Source: JAWKTM01 sp041399085
GTDB taxonomy: Bacteria > Planctomycetota > Planctomycetia > Pirellulales > Pirellulaceae
Direction of reading: 5' to 3'
Length of the DNA stretch: 53,893 nucleotides
Assembly (NCBI GenBank): GCA_041399085.1
Contig: JAWKTM010000052.1
Coordinates: 1-53,893, forward strand
Shown here in pieces: positions 1 through 9,433 of the stretch. Each line of letters opens with the position of its first letter. The first letter of the stretch is position 1. A program made the translations under genes and the position numbers. The notes beneath the pieces were generated by a model. It did not search any database, was not told the DNA's origin, and worked only from the letters and a program-made list of their open reading frames with translations.

Positions 1-1129
1 TGGCGAACAACATCGATAGGGGAATGGCCAACGCCACCACGATTCCGGCACGCACGCTGCCTAGCAGCATCAACAGCACGACGATCACCAGTACGCCGCC
101 CTCGACCAAGTTGTGAATGACGGTGTCCAGCGTGCGGTCGATCAGATGGGCTCGATCGTACAGTACTTCGATTTCGACGCCCGGCGGCAGTGTGGTTTGG
201 ATTTCCTCCAATCGCTCCTTGGCGGATTCCACAACCAGGCGCGAATTCGAGCCGAGTAGCATCATCACCATTCCGGTCACGATTTCGCCGCGACCATCGC
301 GAGTGACCGCGCCTTGGCGAGTCATGGGTTCGATGGAAACTCGGCCGACATCTTTCACTAAGACGATCGCGCCGTCGCCACGCGAATCGACAACCACTTG
401 TTCGATGTCCTGCACGCTCGTCAACAACGCTTGCCCGCGCACGAATCGCTGTTCCCCTTGATGCACGATATAGCCGCCGCCGGCCGACGAGTTGTTCTGT
501 TGGATGGCGGTAAGCACTTGGTCCAACGTTACGCCCGAGCTGGCCAACCGATCCGGCTCGATCTGAACTTCAAAGGTCTTATAAAAGCCGCCGTGGCTAT
601 TGATCTCGGTCACGCCCGGCAGTTCTCGCAATCGCGGCGCGATCTCCCAATCCAACATCGTCCGCAACTCCATCGGCGTATATCCATCGCCACGCACCTC
701 GAACTGTAAGATTTCACCGAGTGCGGTCGTAAGCACGCCAAGCTGCGGATCGCCATGTCCGCCCGCCACATTAGCTCGGGCTTCCGGCAATCGTTCGCTC
801 ACCCATTGACGAGCTCGGTCGATGTCGACACCTTCTTCAAACACAATGGTGCAGACCGACAGACCAAACTTGGAAACGCTGCGCAGTTCTTCCACTCGCG
901 GCAATCCACCCATGGTGATTTCGACCGGATAAGTCACATACTGTTCGACTTCCAATGGCGAGAGGAATCCGGCGTCCGTAATCACTTGGACTTGGACATT
1001 GGTCATGTCGGGCACGGCGTCGATGGGTATGGAGATGGCACAGTAGCCACCCATAATCGCCATGAGTCCGATGAGCACGATGACGAGAAATCGGTTTTCG
1101 AGTGATAGATCAATGAGCGCGGAGAGCAT
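1..1129 (-). CDS. CusA/CzcA-family heavy-metal efflux RND pump, N-terminal part (runs off the window)
   Basis: Inner-membrane RND permease that pumps metal cations (Cu/Ag or Co/Zn/Cd type) out through a tripartite complex. The start is an ATG read on the minus strand at 1127-1129, preceded by GAGATCCCGCC, and about 376 codons are visible before the left edge cuts the gene. The N-terminus reads MLSALIDLSLENRFLV, followed by the first membrane helix and the family-typical AVPDMTNVQVQV. Further on come VEQYVTYPVE, LPGVTEINSHGG and, near the edge, the second hydrophobic segment LVEGGVLVILVVLLML, which is the standard CusA order. The cognate adaptor gene lies 144 bp upstream on the same strand, as expected for an efflux operon. 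The metal specificity cannot be read because the transmembrane metal-relay residues are outside the window. Confidence 0.92.
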   Translation of the reverse strand, partial: MLSALIDLSLENRFLVIVLIGLMAIMGGYCAISIPIDAVPDMTNVQVQVITDAGFLSPLEVEQYVTYPVEITMGGLPRVEELRSVSKFGLSVCTIVFEEGVDIDRARQWVSERLPEARANVAGGHGDPQLGVLTTALGEILQFEVRGDGYTPMELRTMLDWEIAPRLRELPGVTEINSHGGFYKTFEVQIEPDRLASSGVTLDQVLTAIQQNNSSAGGGYIVHQGEQRFVRGQALLTSVQDIEQVVVDSRGDGAIVLVKDVGRVSIEPMTRQGAVTRDGRGEIVTGMVMMLLGSNSRLVVESAKERLEEIQTTLPPGVEIEVLYDRAHLIDRTLDTVIHNLVEGGVLVIVVLLMLLGSVRAGIVVALAIPLSMLFA

Positions 1130-1273
1130 GGCGGGATCTCACAGGTGAACCGGAGGCGCGAAACGCCAACGGTGAGTGTTAGGCTGGAGTAAGCAAAGGC
1201 CAAATACGCCGCTCGCGCAGAAGCTATTGCGGCGCGCGTACTCGGCGTGCGAGGGCGAGATCGACCGACGTGG

Positions 1274-2824
1274 CTATTCGGCTAGGGTGTCGAGCAGCCA
1301 TTCGGATTTGAGCACGAAGGCCCCGGCGTCGACCACCTCCATGCCGGGTTCCACGCCCGACAGGATTTCGATCGAGTCGGCGGTTTCCATGCCGGTCGTG
1401 ATAGGCACGCGGCGAAACGATTCGGCCGATTCGCGGACGAAAACGAACATCTCGTTCTCGTGTCGCATCAACGCCGACAGCGGCACGACGATCGCTTCGC
1501 GAGCCGGTCCGCTGGGGAGCGTGACGCGAACGAACATGCCGGGCTTGAGCCGTTCCGACGTGTTGATGAATTCGGCAACCAACGGCAGCGTGTGCGAATC
1601 GGGGGACACCAATGACGCGACGAAGCGAACCCGAGCGGTTTGCGGCTGCGCATCGGGCGAGTCGGCTCGGAAGGTGACTTCGGCGTTTTCCGTCAACTGC
1701 AATGTTTCCCATTGCTGTTGGCGGAGATGAGCCGTGACCCACATTCGCTCCAGATTTGCGAGCGTAAACAGCGGTTGCCCGGCCGTCACGCGTTCGCCAT
1801 CCACCACGCGCCGCTCGGCAATGACGCCGTCGATCGAAGCGTGCAGTTCGAATTCGCCCCAGCCACGACCGGCTTCGTTCAACTGGTTGTCGGAACTAGG
1901 GCCGAACAGCGTGGCCATTCGTTCGCGGCTGAGTTCCACTTGTTGTTGAGCGTGATCGCGAGCCACCTGTTCGGTGTCGCGTTGCAACTCGGCTTCGTAT
2001 CGCGACGTTTCGCAAGCCGCTTGAAACGCGGCTTGGGCGATCTCCCGCTGACTGCGTCGTTCTTGGATCGTGCGCTGACTCAGCACACCTTGATCGCTCA
2101 ACGATTCGCTGCCGGACAATGTGAATTCGGCCAGCAATAGCTTGGAGTAAGTCGCCACGATCGATTCGCGATGAGCGCCGAGCGGCCGTTCGCGGAATTC
2201 GCCTTCGATCTCTTGCATCGTGGGACGATCATCGAGCCGCGTCAGCAACGCATTCACATTCGTCGCCACGGACTTGGTCCAATCCAGTTTTCGCTCGACC
2301 AGTTTGAGTTCCGCTTCCGCATGCTTGACGGCGTCGCGAGCCTGTCCAACCTCAGGGCTAATCATCGTGGCTAGGTGGTCGCCCGACTTCACCGATTGGC
2401 CAGCGTTGACGAGAACTTTGCCGATCACCGCTTCGGTCGGCGATTTCACTTCCAGATAGTGAGCTCGGTCGTAGTCCAGCTTTCCCGGTACGGTCAGTCT
2501 GGGCTGGATCGTTTGGCGTTGAACTTGGACGGTATGCAGTCCGGCGCTTTCCTGCTTCTGCGTCGAGAGCCGCACTTCGTCGGCTGCGGCAGCGTCGGCT
2601 GTTTCCGCGTCATCGGCCTCTTGGTCGAGCGCGGCGTTCGTGCCAGCGGCGGCTTGCGGCTGCTCTTGGTTGCTCGGCGGCAGCCAGTTCCACACGGCTG
2701 CGAAGATGCCCAGCAGGACAACGAACAAGACGAATGCAAAGACGGGGCGAGTCAGTTTGAGCCGCGAGGCCCAGTTCCAGGCGGATTGTCGAGGCGTGCC
2801 ATGTGCGTGTGAGGCGGTCGTCAT
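1274..2824 (-). CDS. Efflux RND periplasmic adaptor subunit (CusB/CzcB-like)
   Basis: Membrane-fusion protein of 516 aa that links the RND pump to an outer-membrane channel. After a short cytoplasmic N-terminus there is one membrane anchor at about residues 27-48, then an acidic Ala/Asp-rich linker. A lipoyl-like half-motif follows (IGKVLVNAGQSVKSGDHLAT), then a long alpha-helical hairpin rich in Glu/Arg/Leu. The second lipoyl half (VIAERRVVDGERVTAGQPLF), a beta-barrel and a C-terminal membrane-proximal domain (GVEPGMEVVDAGAFVLKSEW) complete it. I chose the ATG at 2824. The open frame extends to a TTG at 2914, but those 30 extra residues look like untranslated sequence. It stands directly upstream of the CusA-like gene. 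Unlike CusB it has no visible N-terminal methionine-rich metal site. Confidence 0.9.
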   Translation of the reverse strand: MTTASHAHGTPRQSAWNWASRLKLTRPVFAFVLFVVLLGIFAAVWNWLPPSNQEQPQAAAGTNAALDQEADDAETADAAAADEVRLSTQKQESAGLHTVQVQRQTIQPRLTVPGKLDYDRAHYLEVKSPTEAVIGKVLVNAGQSVKSGDHLATMISPEVGQARDAVKHAEAELKLVERKLDWTKSVATNVNALLTRLDDRPTMQEIEGEFRERPLGAHRESIVATYSKLLLAEFTLSGSESLSDQGVLSQRTIQERRSQREIAQAAFQAACETSRYEAELQRDTEQVARDHAQQQVELSRERMATLFGPSSDNQLNEAGRGWGEFELHASIDGVIAERRVVDGERVTAGQPLFTLANLERMWVTAHLRQQQWETLQLTENAEVTFRADSPDAQPQTARVRFVASLVSPDSHTLPLVAEFINTSERLKPGMFVRVTLPSGPAREAIVVPLSALMRHENEMFVFVRESAESFRRVPITTGMETADSIEILSGVEPGMEVVDAGAFVLKSEWLLDTLAE

Positions 2825-2922
2825 GATGGAAACCCTTGCGAAAGACGCGAATGCCAGAGATTTTCGAGCGAATGACGCCAGGACGGCGATCGGCTCGAAC
2901 CGGATAGTTCGCAAGGGGCGGT

Positions 2923-3390
2923 TTACAGCCGCAGAGTTTGTAGAGTCGCCAGACGCGCCGATAAAGGTCGCGGCAGCGCGGCAGAGAGTGAGGTTACGAG
3001 TCGGACGGGCTCAAACGGCAGAAGCCAGTCGTGCGGGGGCGCGACTTCCAGTTCCGCCGTGACTGGGGCCGGGGCGATTTCGCGACCATCGCTGGTCGTC
3101 GTTAATTCGCAGCGAAGGCAGGTCGACTGCGGATGGTCCTGTTCCGAATTCGATTGAGATTCTGGCATCGGCAGATGCAATTCGACGCCGAACAGCCACA
3201 CATGGGCATGCAGTTCGTGCGTCGCGATCTCACCCTTGGTTTGCCGGGCGTGCGGTGTCTCGATCGGATCCGGCTGGATGAAGTGTTGGTGCTGTCGGTC
3301 GCCCTGTTCGTGCGCGTGGACCACTGTCACCGATGACAAATTCATCGCGACAATAATCCAGGCAGCCAGGAAACCGCGTAGCACGTTCAC
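2923..3390 (-). CDS. Small His-rich exported protein beside the metal-efflux genes
   Basis: This 155-aa protein starts at GTG 3390 and has a clear Sec signal peptide (hydrophobic run LAAWIIVAMNLSSVTVV ending in VHAHE). The mature N-terminal part is rich in histidine (HEQGDRQHQHF, ATHELHAHVW) and contains one Cys-x2-Cys (CLRC). I do not recognise a named family. Its position at the head of the cusBA-like genes on the same strand, with only about 100 bp to the adaptor start, and its histidines suggest a periplasmic metal-binding accessory protein, but this is inference. Its C-terminus is Leu/Ser/Arg-rich. It could also be the remnant of a longer protein. Confidence 0.65.
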   Translation of the reverse strand: MNVLRGFLAAWIIVAMNLSSVTVVHAHEQGDRQHQHFIQPDPIETPHARQTKGEIATHELHAHVWLFGVELHLPMPESQSNSEQDHPQSTCLRCELTTTSDGREIAPAPVTAELEVAPPHDWLLPFEPVRLVTSLSAALPRPLSARLATLQTLRL

Positions 3391-3638
3391 GCTTGATTAC
3401 TTGCCGTAGCGACAAATCGAAAGTTGGAAATGACAGTCACACCACGAAGCCGAATAGATCGACAACAGTTGCTGAGTATATTCGCCGCGCTCGCTAACGT
3501 CTATTCGGAAGTTTGCGGCTGAACGCATGAGTGCGATTCCGCACCGACTATCTGTCGGAGATGCTCCTCTTGTCGGAAATTCGCCTCGCGCGTTTGCCGC
3601 AAGCAGTTCGATCGTGGCGGGAATTGTCAACTGTCACG

Positions 3639-4505
3639 TTACCAACCGTATTCGACGTGGACCAGAAACAAACCTTGCGGCGGAGCGGTCGGACCTGCCA
3701 CGGTGCGGTCGCGAGCGGCCAGTACTTCGTCGATCCACGAAGGAGGCTGGTCGCTTCGCCCAACGATCATCAAAGTGCCGACGATGTTGCGAACCATGTT
3801 GTAAAGAAAACCGTTCGCTTCGACTTCGACAACGATTTGCGTCTGCGAACGATGCAGCGAATCGGCCGTGGCTTGGGATTCCTCGGACGCGGCATCACTC
3901 CGTTCGACATGGCTGTTTGTCGGGATATCGATGCCCGGCATGGGCTGGAGTCGAAACGGCGAGCAGACCGGCTGGCGGCGGACTACAAGGTCCGAAATCG
4001 TGCGGATCGTTGATGCACGCGGCGATCCAGCGGATTGAAAGCTGGCGAAATCGTGAGTCCCGACGAGCGAATTCGCCGCGAGCTGCATGGCGGCTTCGTT
4101 CAACGGGCGAAAGACTTGCCATGAATAGCGTCGCAGCAGCGGATCGCGCAGCCGGCCATCGTGAAGCAAGTAACGGTATCGTTTGCGTACGGCGCTCAGA
4201 ATCGCGTCAAAGCCATCTGGCGCTTCTTGGACGCCGAGCGTAACAATGTCTTCAGGCAAGTTCGCGTTCAGAGCTCGCAGCAGCACTTGGCAAGGCAACG
4301 TCGAATCCGTCGCTAGACTGACCACTTGGCCCAGGGCGTGGACGCCGGAATCGGTTCGTCCGCTGGCCGTGACTCGCAACGCCTCGCCGGTTACCTCCCG
4401 CCAAGCGGACTCGACAGCCGCCTGAATCGAAGGGCCATTCGGCTGGACTTGCCAACCGACATAGTCCGTGCCGTCGTAGGCCACCGTCAATTTGAGAAAA
4501 CGCAT
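3639..4505 (-). CDS. truA: tRNA pseudouridine synthase A
   Basis: TruA converts uridines 38-40 of the tRNA anticodon stem to pseudouridine. The 288-aa product begins MRFLKLTVAYDGTDYVGWQ. It carries the signature GRTDSGVHA with the catalytic Asp at about residue 52, and then the C-terminal NGFLYNMVRNIVGTL motif. A TTG three codons upstream also lies in frame, but the ATG at 4505 matches the usual TruA N-terminus. A slightly longer than usual loop (about residues 185-215, rich in Ser/Asp/Glu) precedes the last strand. It is transcribed divergently from the SGNH hydrolase, with about 165 bp between the starts. Confidence 0.96.
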   Translation of the reverse strand: MRFLKLTVAYDGTDYVGWQVQPNGPSIQAAVESAWREVTGEALRVTASGRTDSGVHALGQVVSLATDSTLPCQVLLRALNANLPEDIVTLGVQEAPDGFDAILSAVRKRYRYLLHDGRLRDPLLRRYSWQVFRPLNEAAMQLAANSLVGTHDFASFQSAGSPRASTIRTISDLVVRRQPVCSPFRLQPMPGIDIPTNSHVERSDAASEESQATADSLHRSQTQIVVEVEANGFLYNMVRNIVGTLMIVGRSDQPPSWIDEVLAARDRTVAGPTAPPQGLFLVHVEYGW

Positions 4506-4669
4506 TATCCGCAACAGTCGAGCGAGGGTGGAAGAATTGAAGTCGCGAGGGCATCATAATAAGCAAAGTTCGCTGCTTGTCGCGGATGCGGTAACAGGAT
4601 CGAATCAAGTCGCGGCGAACCGATTGTGAGTTCAAGCATTCCCCATTTCCTCGGATTGATCGCTTGCCC

Positions 4670-6205
4670 ATGTCCATCCGTTCGAATCGCGGCAGCCGCT
4701 CGTGGCGTCGAGCGGTCGGTTTTCGGATTGGCGCGATCGTGCTGGGATTGCTGCCGCTCGTGATGCTGGAATTCGTCTTGCGGGCAGGAGGTTGGGGACG
4801 GCCAGGCGACGTGGACGATCCGTACGTGGGCTTCGCCAGCACTTCGCCATTGTTTCAACTCACCGCCGATGGGCAGAGCTATGAGATTGCGCCGGGGCGG
4901 CTCGAATACTTTCGTCCAGAATCGTTTTCAGCGCGAAAGGGGCCCCGCGAATTTCGCATCTTCTGTCTCGGTGGTTCCACGGTTCAGGGGCGTCCCTATT
5001 CCACGGAAACGTCTTTCACCGCTTGGTTGGAACTTAATCTAAAGGCTGCGGACGATCGCCGCGAATGGAATGTGATCAATTGCGGCGGTGTCTCCTACGC
5101 CAGTTATCGTTTGACGCCGATCCTGCGAGAAACGTTGGCATACCAACCTGACCTTTACATCCTTTACACCGGCCATAACGAATTTTTGGAGGAGCGAACT
5201 TACGGGGAGATTCGCCGCCATGCCATGTATTCCGACGGGCGGCTCGCGGCGATGGTTCGCCGTACGCATCTGTATGGGCTGAGTCGCTCGGCGTGGGAAC
5301 AATGGTGGGAAGACGATCATCCGGCGGAGCCACGACCAATCTTGCCCGGCGAAGTCGACGCGTTGCTCGATTATCGCGGCGGACTGGAAGCGTATCACCA
5401 CGACGAATTATGGCGCGAAGCGGTGGTCGAACACTACAAATTTAACTTATGCCAGATGGTGGGATTAGCGCGAGATGCGGGAGTGCCGCTACTGTTTGTT
5501 GATCCGATCTCCAACCAGAAAGACTCGCCGCCGTTCAAAGTGGAGCACGCTCCCAAGTTGTCGGCGGCGAGCAAGGCGGAGTTCGATCAGCGGTGGAACG
5601 AAGTGTTTCCTCAAGAAACGAATCGAAGCGACCCGCCGGCCGCTAGAGACTTGGGGCAAGTGACATCTGCTGAGCGTATTGATTTGTTGGGTGAGGCCAG
5701 TCGTATCGATCCGTTCCATGCGGCCGCGCATTTCGCGTTAGCGCGGGCATTGGAATCAGCCGGCCGACGCCACGAGGCGGCGGCAGAGTATGTGGCGGCA
5801 AGGGAAACCGATGTTTGTCCGTTACGAATGATTGAACCGCTACATCGGGCCCTTCGCAGCGTTGCCACGCAAACAGGGACGCCGCTGCTGGATGCCAACA
5901 ACATCATCGCTGGAGATACGCCGGTCGGGCTAATCGGCGATGAATGGTTGGTGGATCATGTCCATCCGTCCGTCGCCAGCCATCAGCGATTGGCTGCTGG
6001 GATTTTCGACCAACTTGTGTCGATGGGGGTGATTGAGACGAATGCGGAGGTGGAGCAGCGAAGAGCAATTCTGTACGCTCGCCACCTTGAATCCTTGGAT
6101 CCGGCCTACTTTGAACGTGGCAAGCAGCGGCTCGCGGGTCTGCGAATGTGGGCCGAAGGCCGTGCGAACAAAGTGCGAAACGGACCCGTCGAACACCATC
6201 CGTAG
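4670..6205 (+). CDS. SGNH/GDSL-type hydrolase family protein with N-terminal membrane anchor
   Basis: The 511-aa protein has a single N-terminal membrane segment (about residues 20-38) followed by an SGNH-like domain. Block I is visible as CLGGSTVQG near residue 100, with Ser as the presumed nucleophile. A block II-like stretch reads VINCGGVSYASYRL, block III is YTGHNEFLEE, and the C-terminal Asp-x2-His is in DHVHPSVASH near residue 430. Between blocks III and V there is an Ala/Arg-rich helical stretch (FHAAAHFALARALESAGRRH) that resembles a TPR unit. Such proteins occur in polysaccharide-modifying and exopolysaccharide contexts, but the substrate here is unknown. I chose the ATG at 4670. A TTG two codons earlier is also in frame. 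Confidence 0.82.
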   Translation: MSIRSNRGSRSWRRAVGFRIGAIVLGLLPLVMLEFVLRAGGWGRPGDVDDPYVGFASTSPLFQLTADGQSYEIAPGRLEYFRPESFSARKGPREFRIFCLGGSTVQGRPYSTETSFTAWLELNLKAADDRREWNVINCGGVSYASYRLTPILRETLAYQPDLYILYTGHNEFLEERTYGEIRRHAMYSDGRLAAMVRRTHLYGLSRSAWEQWWEDDHPAEPRPILPGEVDALLDYRGGLEAYHHDELWREAVVEHYKFNLCQMVGLARDAGVPLLFVDPISNQKDSPPFKVEHAPKLSAASKAEFDQRWNEVFPQETNRSDPPAARDLGQVTSAERIDLLGEASRIDPFHAAAHFALARALESAGRRHEAAAEYVAARETDVCPLRMIEPLHRALRSVATQTGTPLLDANNIIAGDTPVGLIGDEWLVDHVHPSVASHQRLAAGIFDQLVSMGVIETNAEVEQRRAILYARHLESLDPAYFERGKQRLAGLRMWAEGRANKVRNGPVEHHP

Positions 6206-6626
6206 CCAAAGCTCTTATCGTCGTTCCCGGTCGAGGTCGATTTATGGCGACGATCGCGATCATTGACACAGTACCGATTGGCATGCCGCGCTGATTCCAT
6301 AGGCAACGGCCCACAGCCGGATATGTGGCGGACGGCGTCATGATCCCGTTGGGGTTCTACGGGTAGTGTGGCGCAGTGCTATTGAGGCTGAAACGCGGGT
6401 CAGTCGGCTTGCTCTTCCCTTGTCAGAACTGCGTCCCTTGCATTCGGAACGCGAGGCCATGTTTCGCCTACAGGCCCATCCATGAACTTTGTTATGAGGT
6501 GAGATTTTCTGGACCTCATGCAGGAATTGGCTCTAGGAACGCGATATCACGACACAGGCAAAGTTAGGGTTTGATTTTGCCCGTTTCGTCTCCGTTCCTA
6601 TATCTCCGTTGCGGAAGGAGCCCATT
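6206..6626 (+). other. Non-coding stretch upstream of the beta-barrel gene
   Basis: About 420 bp between the SGNH hydrolase stop and the GTG of the BBP7-like gene. No open frame here has coding character. The only clear signal is the strong ribosome-binding site GGAAGGAG at 6612-6619, eight bases before the GTG at 6627. I saw no convincing promoter or RNA gene. Confidence 0.5.
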
Positions 6627-8129
6627 GTGAAAAAATCGTTTGTGTTCTCGATCGTGGGATTGGTCGGGCTGGCGGGCGCCGGTTCGGTCCATGCCCAACA
6701 GCCGTACTCGGCGACGCAGCCATCCTACTTCCTCCCACCCTACGCTGCTTCGCCCGCTCGCCTGCCGGACACCGGATACCGTGTGGCCGCCAAAAACTCG
6801 ACGCCCGTCAATTCGGAGCCTCCTGCCTACGAAGAACCGATTGGCAATGGCGTTGAATACAGCGAGCCAATCGTGCCCGATAATTCCAGCTACTCGGCAT
6901 CTTGCCCGAATGGTTCGTGCGGGAATCACGCCCACAGCTACGATAGCTATGACGGTGGCTACTATGGCGGATGGCTCGGCGGCTTCACTAACTATGATGC
7001 GTGCAATGCCAGTGTGTGGTTCTCGGCCGACTGGTTATTCATGAAACGGTCGAACGACTTTACTAACGCCCGCAACGTAATCAACGGTCCCGATGCGCGT
7101 GGCCCCAACGATTTGAACTTTGATTATGAGGGAGGTTGGCGTCTACGTGCCGGCGCCGCCATCAATTGTTGGAGCATCGAAGCGAGCTATTGGGAAGTCA
7201 CAAACTTTTTGACCGAGGACGCGGGCGATTTGACGGCGGGCGTGGCCTTCGATGATGGAATCGGGGGGCCGTGGGCCGGACAGAACTATATTGACGGCAG
7301 TACGTATTTCTCACCGATTTGGCGAGCTGCTTCTAGCCCGCTGGAAAACGAGGAAAACGAAGGTCTTGGTCCGAATGTGGATTTTGCCGACGATCCGCCT
7401 GTGTATACCTCGGAGTATTGGTCCGGCGTGAAGGTGTTCGATTTGTTCCTGAAGCCGCGCTGTTATTCGAATGGCTGCACTGGCTATCGGTGGGGCGTGG
7501 GTTATACCAATATCCAATGGAGCGAGTTGAGCCGCGAAACGTTGCAAGGGACGTTCCGAGCCACGGACATTGCTGGCGGAGTTCCTAACGCTGGTTTAGA
7601 GCACGCCGCTTTGGTGCATCCATCGTATGGCGGTTTGACCTTGCAAGCGGGACCGGCCAACGGTTTCGATGACGAGACGGGAGCTGGTGGCGAGGATACA
7701 GTGTCCTTGTTTTATCAAGGCACGGCCAGCAACTCGTTGAACGGTGTGCAGATGATGTGGGATGCCCGCATTATGGCTCGCCCACGATTTCTCGTGGATA
7801 CTTATGTTAAGGCCGGAGTCTATGACAACTATGCTCGTGGCTCGATCGAAGAGTTTTACACCGAGAACACGGCTGACGATTCGATCTACGGTCGTCACTT
7901 GACGGACGAGACACACTGCATAGCGTACTCCGGCAGCTTTGGGTTTGGCGGTTCGTTCGCCTTGACGAATTGCCTAGCCATGCGAGCTGGCTACGAAGTT
8001 ATGTACCTCTCAGGTTTAGCGCTATCACCGGAGCAGATCGACGGTGTGATTGGCAACTCATATCGAGTGAAGACCGATGGATGCGCCTTGTTGCATGGAG
8101 GATGGCTTGGCCTCGAAGCGATTTACTAA
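6627..8129 (+). CDS. BBP7-family outer membrane beta-barrel protein
   Basis: The start is GTG 6627 (VKKSFVFSIVGLVGLAGAG), with GGAAGGAG just upstream and a signal peptide that appears to be cut after VHA. The 500-aa product has a Pro/Ser/Tyr-rich N-terminal third. A segment of alternating aromatic and polar residues follows (CNASVWFSADWLFMKR, WRLRAGAAINCWSIEASYW, MWDARIMARPRFLVDTYV, CLAMRAGYEVMYLSGLAL), the pattern of transmembrane beta-strands. The overall architecture (a VWFSADWLFMKR-type first strand and a final GGWLGLEAIY strand) matches the planctomycete BBP7 family. It would sit in the outer membrane. Its function in these organisms is not established. It is a single-gene unit, flanked by a hairpin directly after the stop and a terminator further on. 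Confidence 0.78.
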   Translation: MKKSFVFSIVGLVGLAGAGSVHAQQPYSATQPSYFLPPYAASPARLPDTGYRVAAKNSTPVNSEPPAYEEPIGNGVEYSEPIVPDNSSYSASCPNGSCGNHAHSYDSYDGGYYGGWLGGFTNYDACNASVWFSADWLFMKRSNDFTNARNVINGPDARGPNDLNFDYEGGWRLRAGAAINCWSIEASYWEVTNFLTEDAGDLTAGVAFDDGIGGPWAGQNYIDGSTYFSPIWRAASSPLENEENEGLGPNVDFADDPPVYTSEYWSGVKVFDLFLKPRCYSNGCTGYRWGVGYTNIQWSELSRETLQGTFRATDIAGGVPNAGLEHAALVHPSYGGLTLQAGPANGFDDETGAGGEDTVSLFYQGTASNSLNGVQMMWDARIMARPRFLVDTYVKAGVYDNYARGSIEEFYTENTADDSIYGRHLTDETHCIAYSGSFGFGGSFALTNCLAMRAGYEVMYLSGLALSPEQIDGVIGNSYRVKTDGCALLHGGWLGLEAIY

Positions 8130-8160
8130 TGCGAATCGTGCTGGTGTGGTGGCAAGTCAG

Positions 8161-8184
8161 CCCGCGGCCTTGCTTGGCCGCGGG
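8161..8184 (+). terminator. GC-rich hairpin after the beta-barrel gene
   Basis: A perfect 9-bp stem (CCCGCGGCC / GGCCGCGGG) with a 6-base loop lies about 30 bases after the stop codon. No T-run follows, so it may be a transcript-stabilising hairpin rather than a classical intrinsic terminator. Confidence 0.45.
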
Positions 8185-8346
8185 CAGCGACGCCAATCCT
8201 GTTCGTCGGACGACATACGGAATGGTGAATTTATGGTGTTGTAAGTAGATCCCCGAAGCCGCGACTGGCCGAATCGCTCCTAGCCAGCCGCGACACTTGC
8301 GGCTCGCGGCATGTTCTCCACTCCTCACGCCGCGAAGCCATACAAA

Positions 8347-8386
8347 GAAAGGCCGACAGCATCCGGGAAATGCTGTCGGCCTTTTG
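8347..8386. terminator. Bidirectional intrinsic terminator between convergent genes
   Basis: A perfect 15-bp stem (AAAGGCCGACAGCAT / ATGCTGTCGGCCTTT) with the 7-base loop CCGGGAA. It has A residues on its left and TTTT on its right, so it can work in both directions. It lies between the BBP7-like gene (+) and asd (-). Confidence 0.85.
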
Positions 8387-8419
8387 CGTTTAGCATGGGG
8401 GTTGCGGAACCGAGCGGCG

Positions 8420-9433
8420 CTACACGGCGGCTTGACTGCGAACCAGGAGTTCCGCAATCTGCACGGCGTTGGTCGCGGCGCCTTTGCGAAGATTGTCGCT
8501 CACACACCAAAAGGCGATCCCATTGTCACATGACAGGTCTTCTCGCACGCGGCCAATGAACACGTCATCTTTGCCATCGCAGTCTTGCGGCATGGGATAG
8601 CGCTTGTTATCCAAATCGTCGACTAGCGTAATGCCCGGCGTCGCGGCGAACAATTCGCGAGCTTCGGCGGCTGACAGCTTCCGTTCGGTCTCGACCAGAA
8701 TGCTTTCGCTATGGCAGTTGGACACGGGAACGCGAATGCACGTGGGACAGATCCGAATTGAATCGTCGCCGAATATTTTGTGCGTCTCACGAACCATCTT
8801 CATTTCTTCGGACGTGTAGCCTTCGTGCTTTGGCCCACCGATCTGTGGGATTAAATTGAAGGCGATCGGATATGCGAACGTGCCGTACTGATAGTCTTGA
8901 CCGTCGAGAGCGGCTCGGCTGCCGTTTATCAAGTCTTCTTGTCCGACAACGCCAGCGCCGCTGGTCGCTTGGTATGTGCTGACGATCACACGCTTGATTC
9001 GAGCCGCTTCATGGAGCGGCTTCATGGCCACCACCATTTGAGTCGTGGAGCAGTTCGGGCTGGCGATTACGCCTTGGTGGTCACGAACGGCATCCGGGTT
9101 GACTTCCGGCACGACGAGCGGCACGTCCGGGTGCATTCGCCAGTAGCCGCTTTCGTCGACGACAACCGCGCCGCTTTCCTTGGCCCAGGGCACAAATTCG
9201 GCAGCTACTTCGTCGGGCGTGCTGGCGATCACTAGGTCAATTCCGCGAAAGGCGTCCGGCGTCAGCTCGACAACCGTGTGCTCTTCCCCTTTGAATTCGA
9301 TGGTCGTACCGGCCGAGCGTTTCGAGGCAATGAACGTGATTGTCTTGTACGGAAACTCGCGTTCCGCCAAGAGTCGTCGAACAAGATTCCCCACGGCGCC
9401 CGTTGCGCCGACAACAGCCAAATGCTCGTACAC
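8420..9433 (-). CDS. asd: Aspartate-semialdehyde dehydrogenase
   Basis: Reduces aspartyl phosphate to aspartate semialdehyde with NADPH, the branch point to lysine/diaminopimelate, threonine and methionine. The 337-aa product begins at GTG 9433, with AGGAA six bases upstream, and the NADP-binding loop GATGAVGNL is at residues 9-17. The active-site cysteine is in ASPNCSTTQ at residue 128. The substrate-binding region around KMVRETHKI and the C-terminal PVSNCHSESI stretch are also present. The open frame extends 26 codons upstream to a weaker start that I reject, because the GTG has the Shine-Dalgarno and gives the usual family N-terminus. It is a single gene; the nearest neighbour on the same strand is glgC, over 300 bp away. 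Confidence 0.95.
   Translation of the reverse strand: MYEHLAVVGATGAVGNLVRRLLAEREFPYKTITFIASKRSAGTTIEFKGEEHTVVELTPDAFRGIDLVIASTPDEVAAEFVPWAKESGAVVVDESGYWRMHPDVPLVVPEVNPDAVRDHQGVIASPNCSTTQMVVAMKPLHEAARIKRVIVSTYQATSGAGVVGQEDLINGSRAALDGQDYQYGTFAYPIAFNLIPQIGGPKHEGYTSEEMKMVRETHKIFGDDSIRICPTCIRVPVSNCHSESILVETERKLSAAEARELFAATPGITLVDDLDNKRYPMPQDCDGKDDVFIGRVREDLSCDNGIAFWCVSDNLRKGAATNAVQIAELLVRSQAAV

Noticed and set aside
3397..3630. 77-codon minus-strand frame between truA and the His-rich protein
   Set aside because: No ribosome-binding site and no resemblance to any family. Composition is like intergenic sequence.
6263..6268. TTGACA as a promoter -35 box before the beta-barrel gene
   Set aside because: No -10 element at the right distance, and planctomycete promoters are poorly predicted from such matches.
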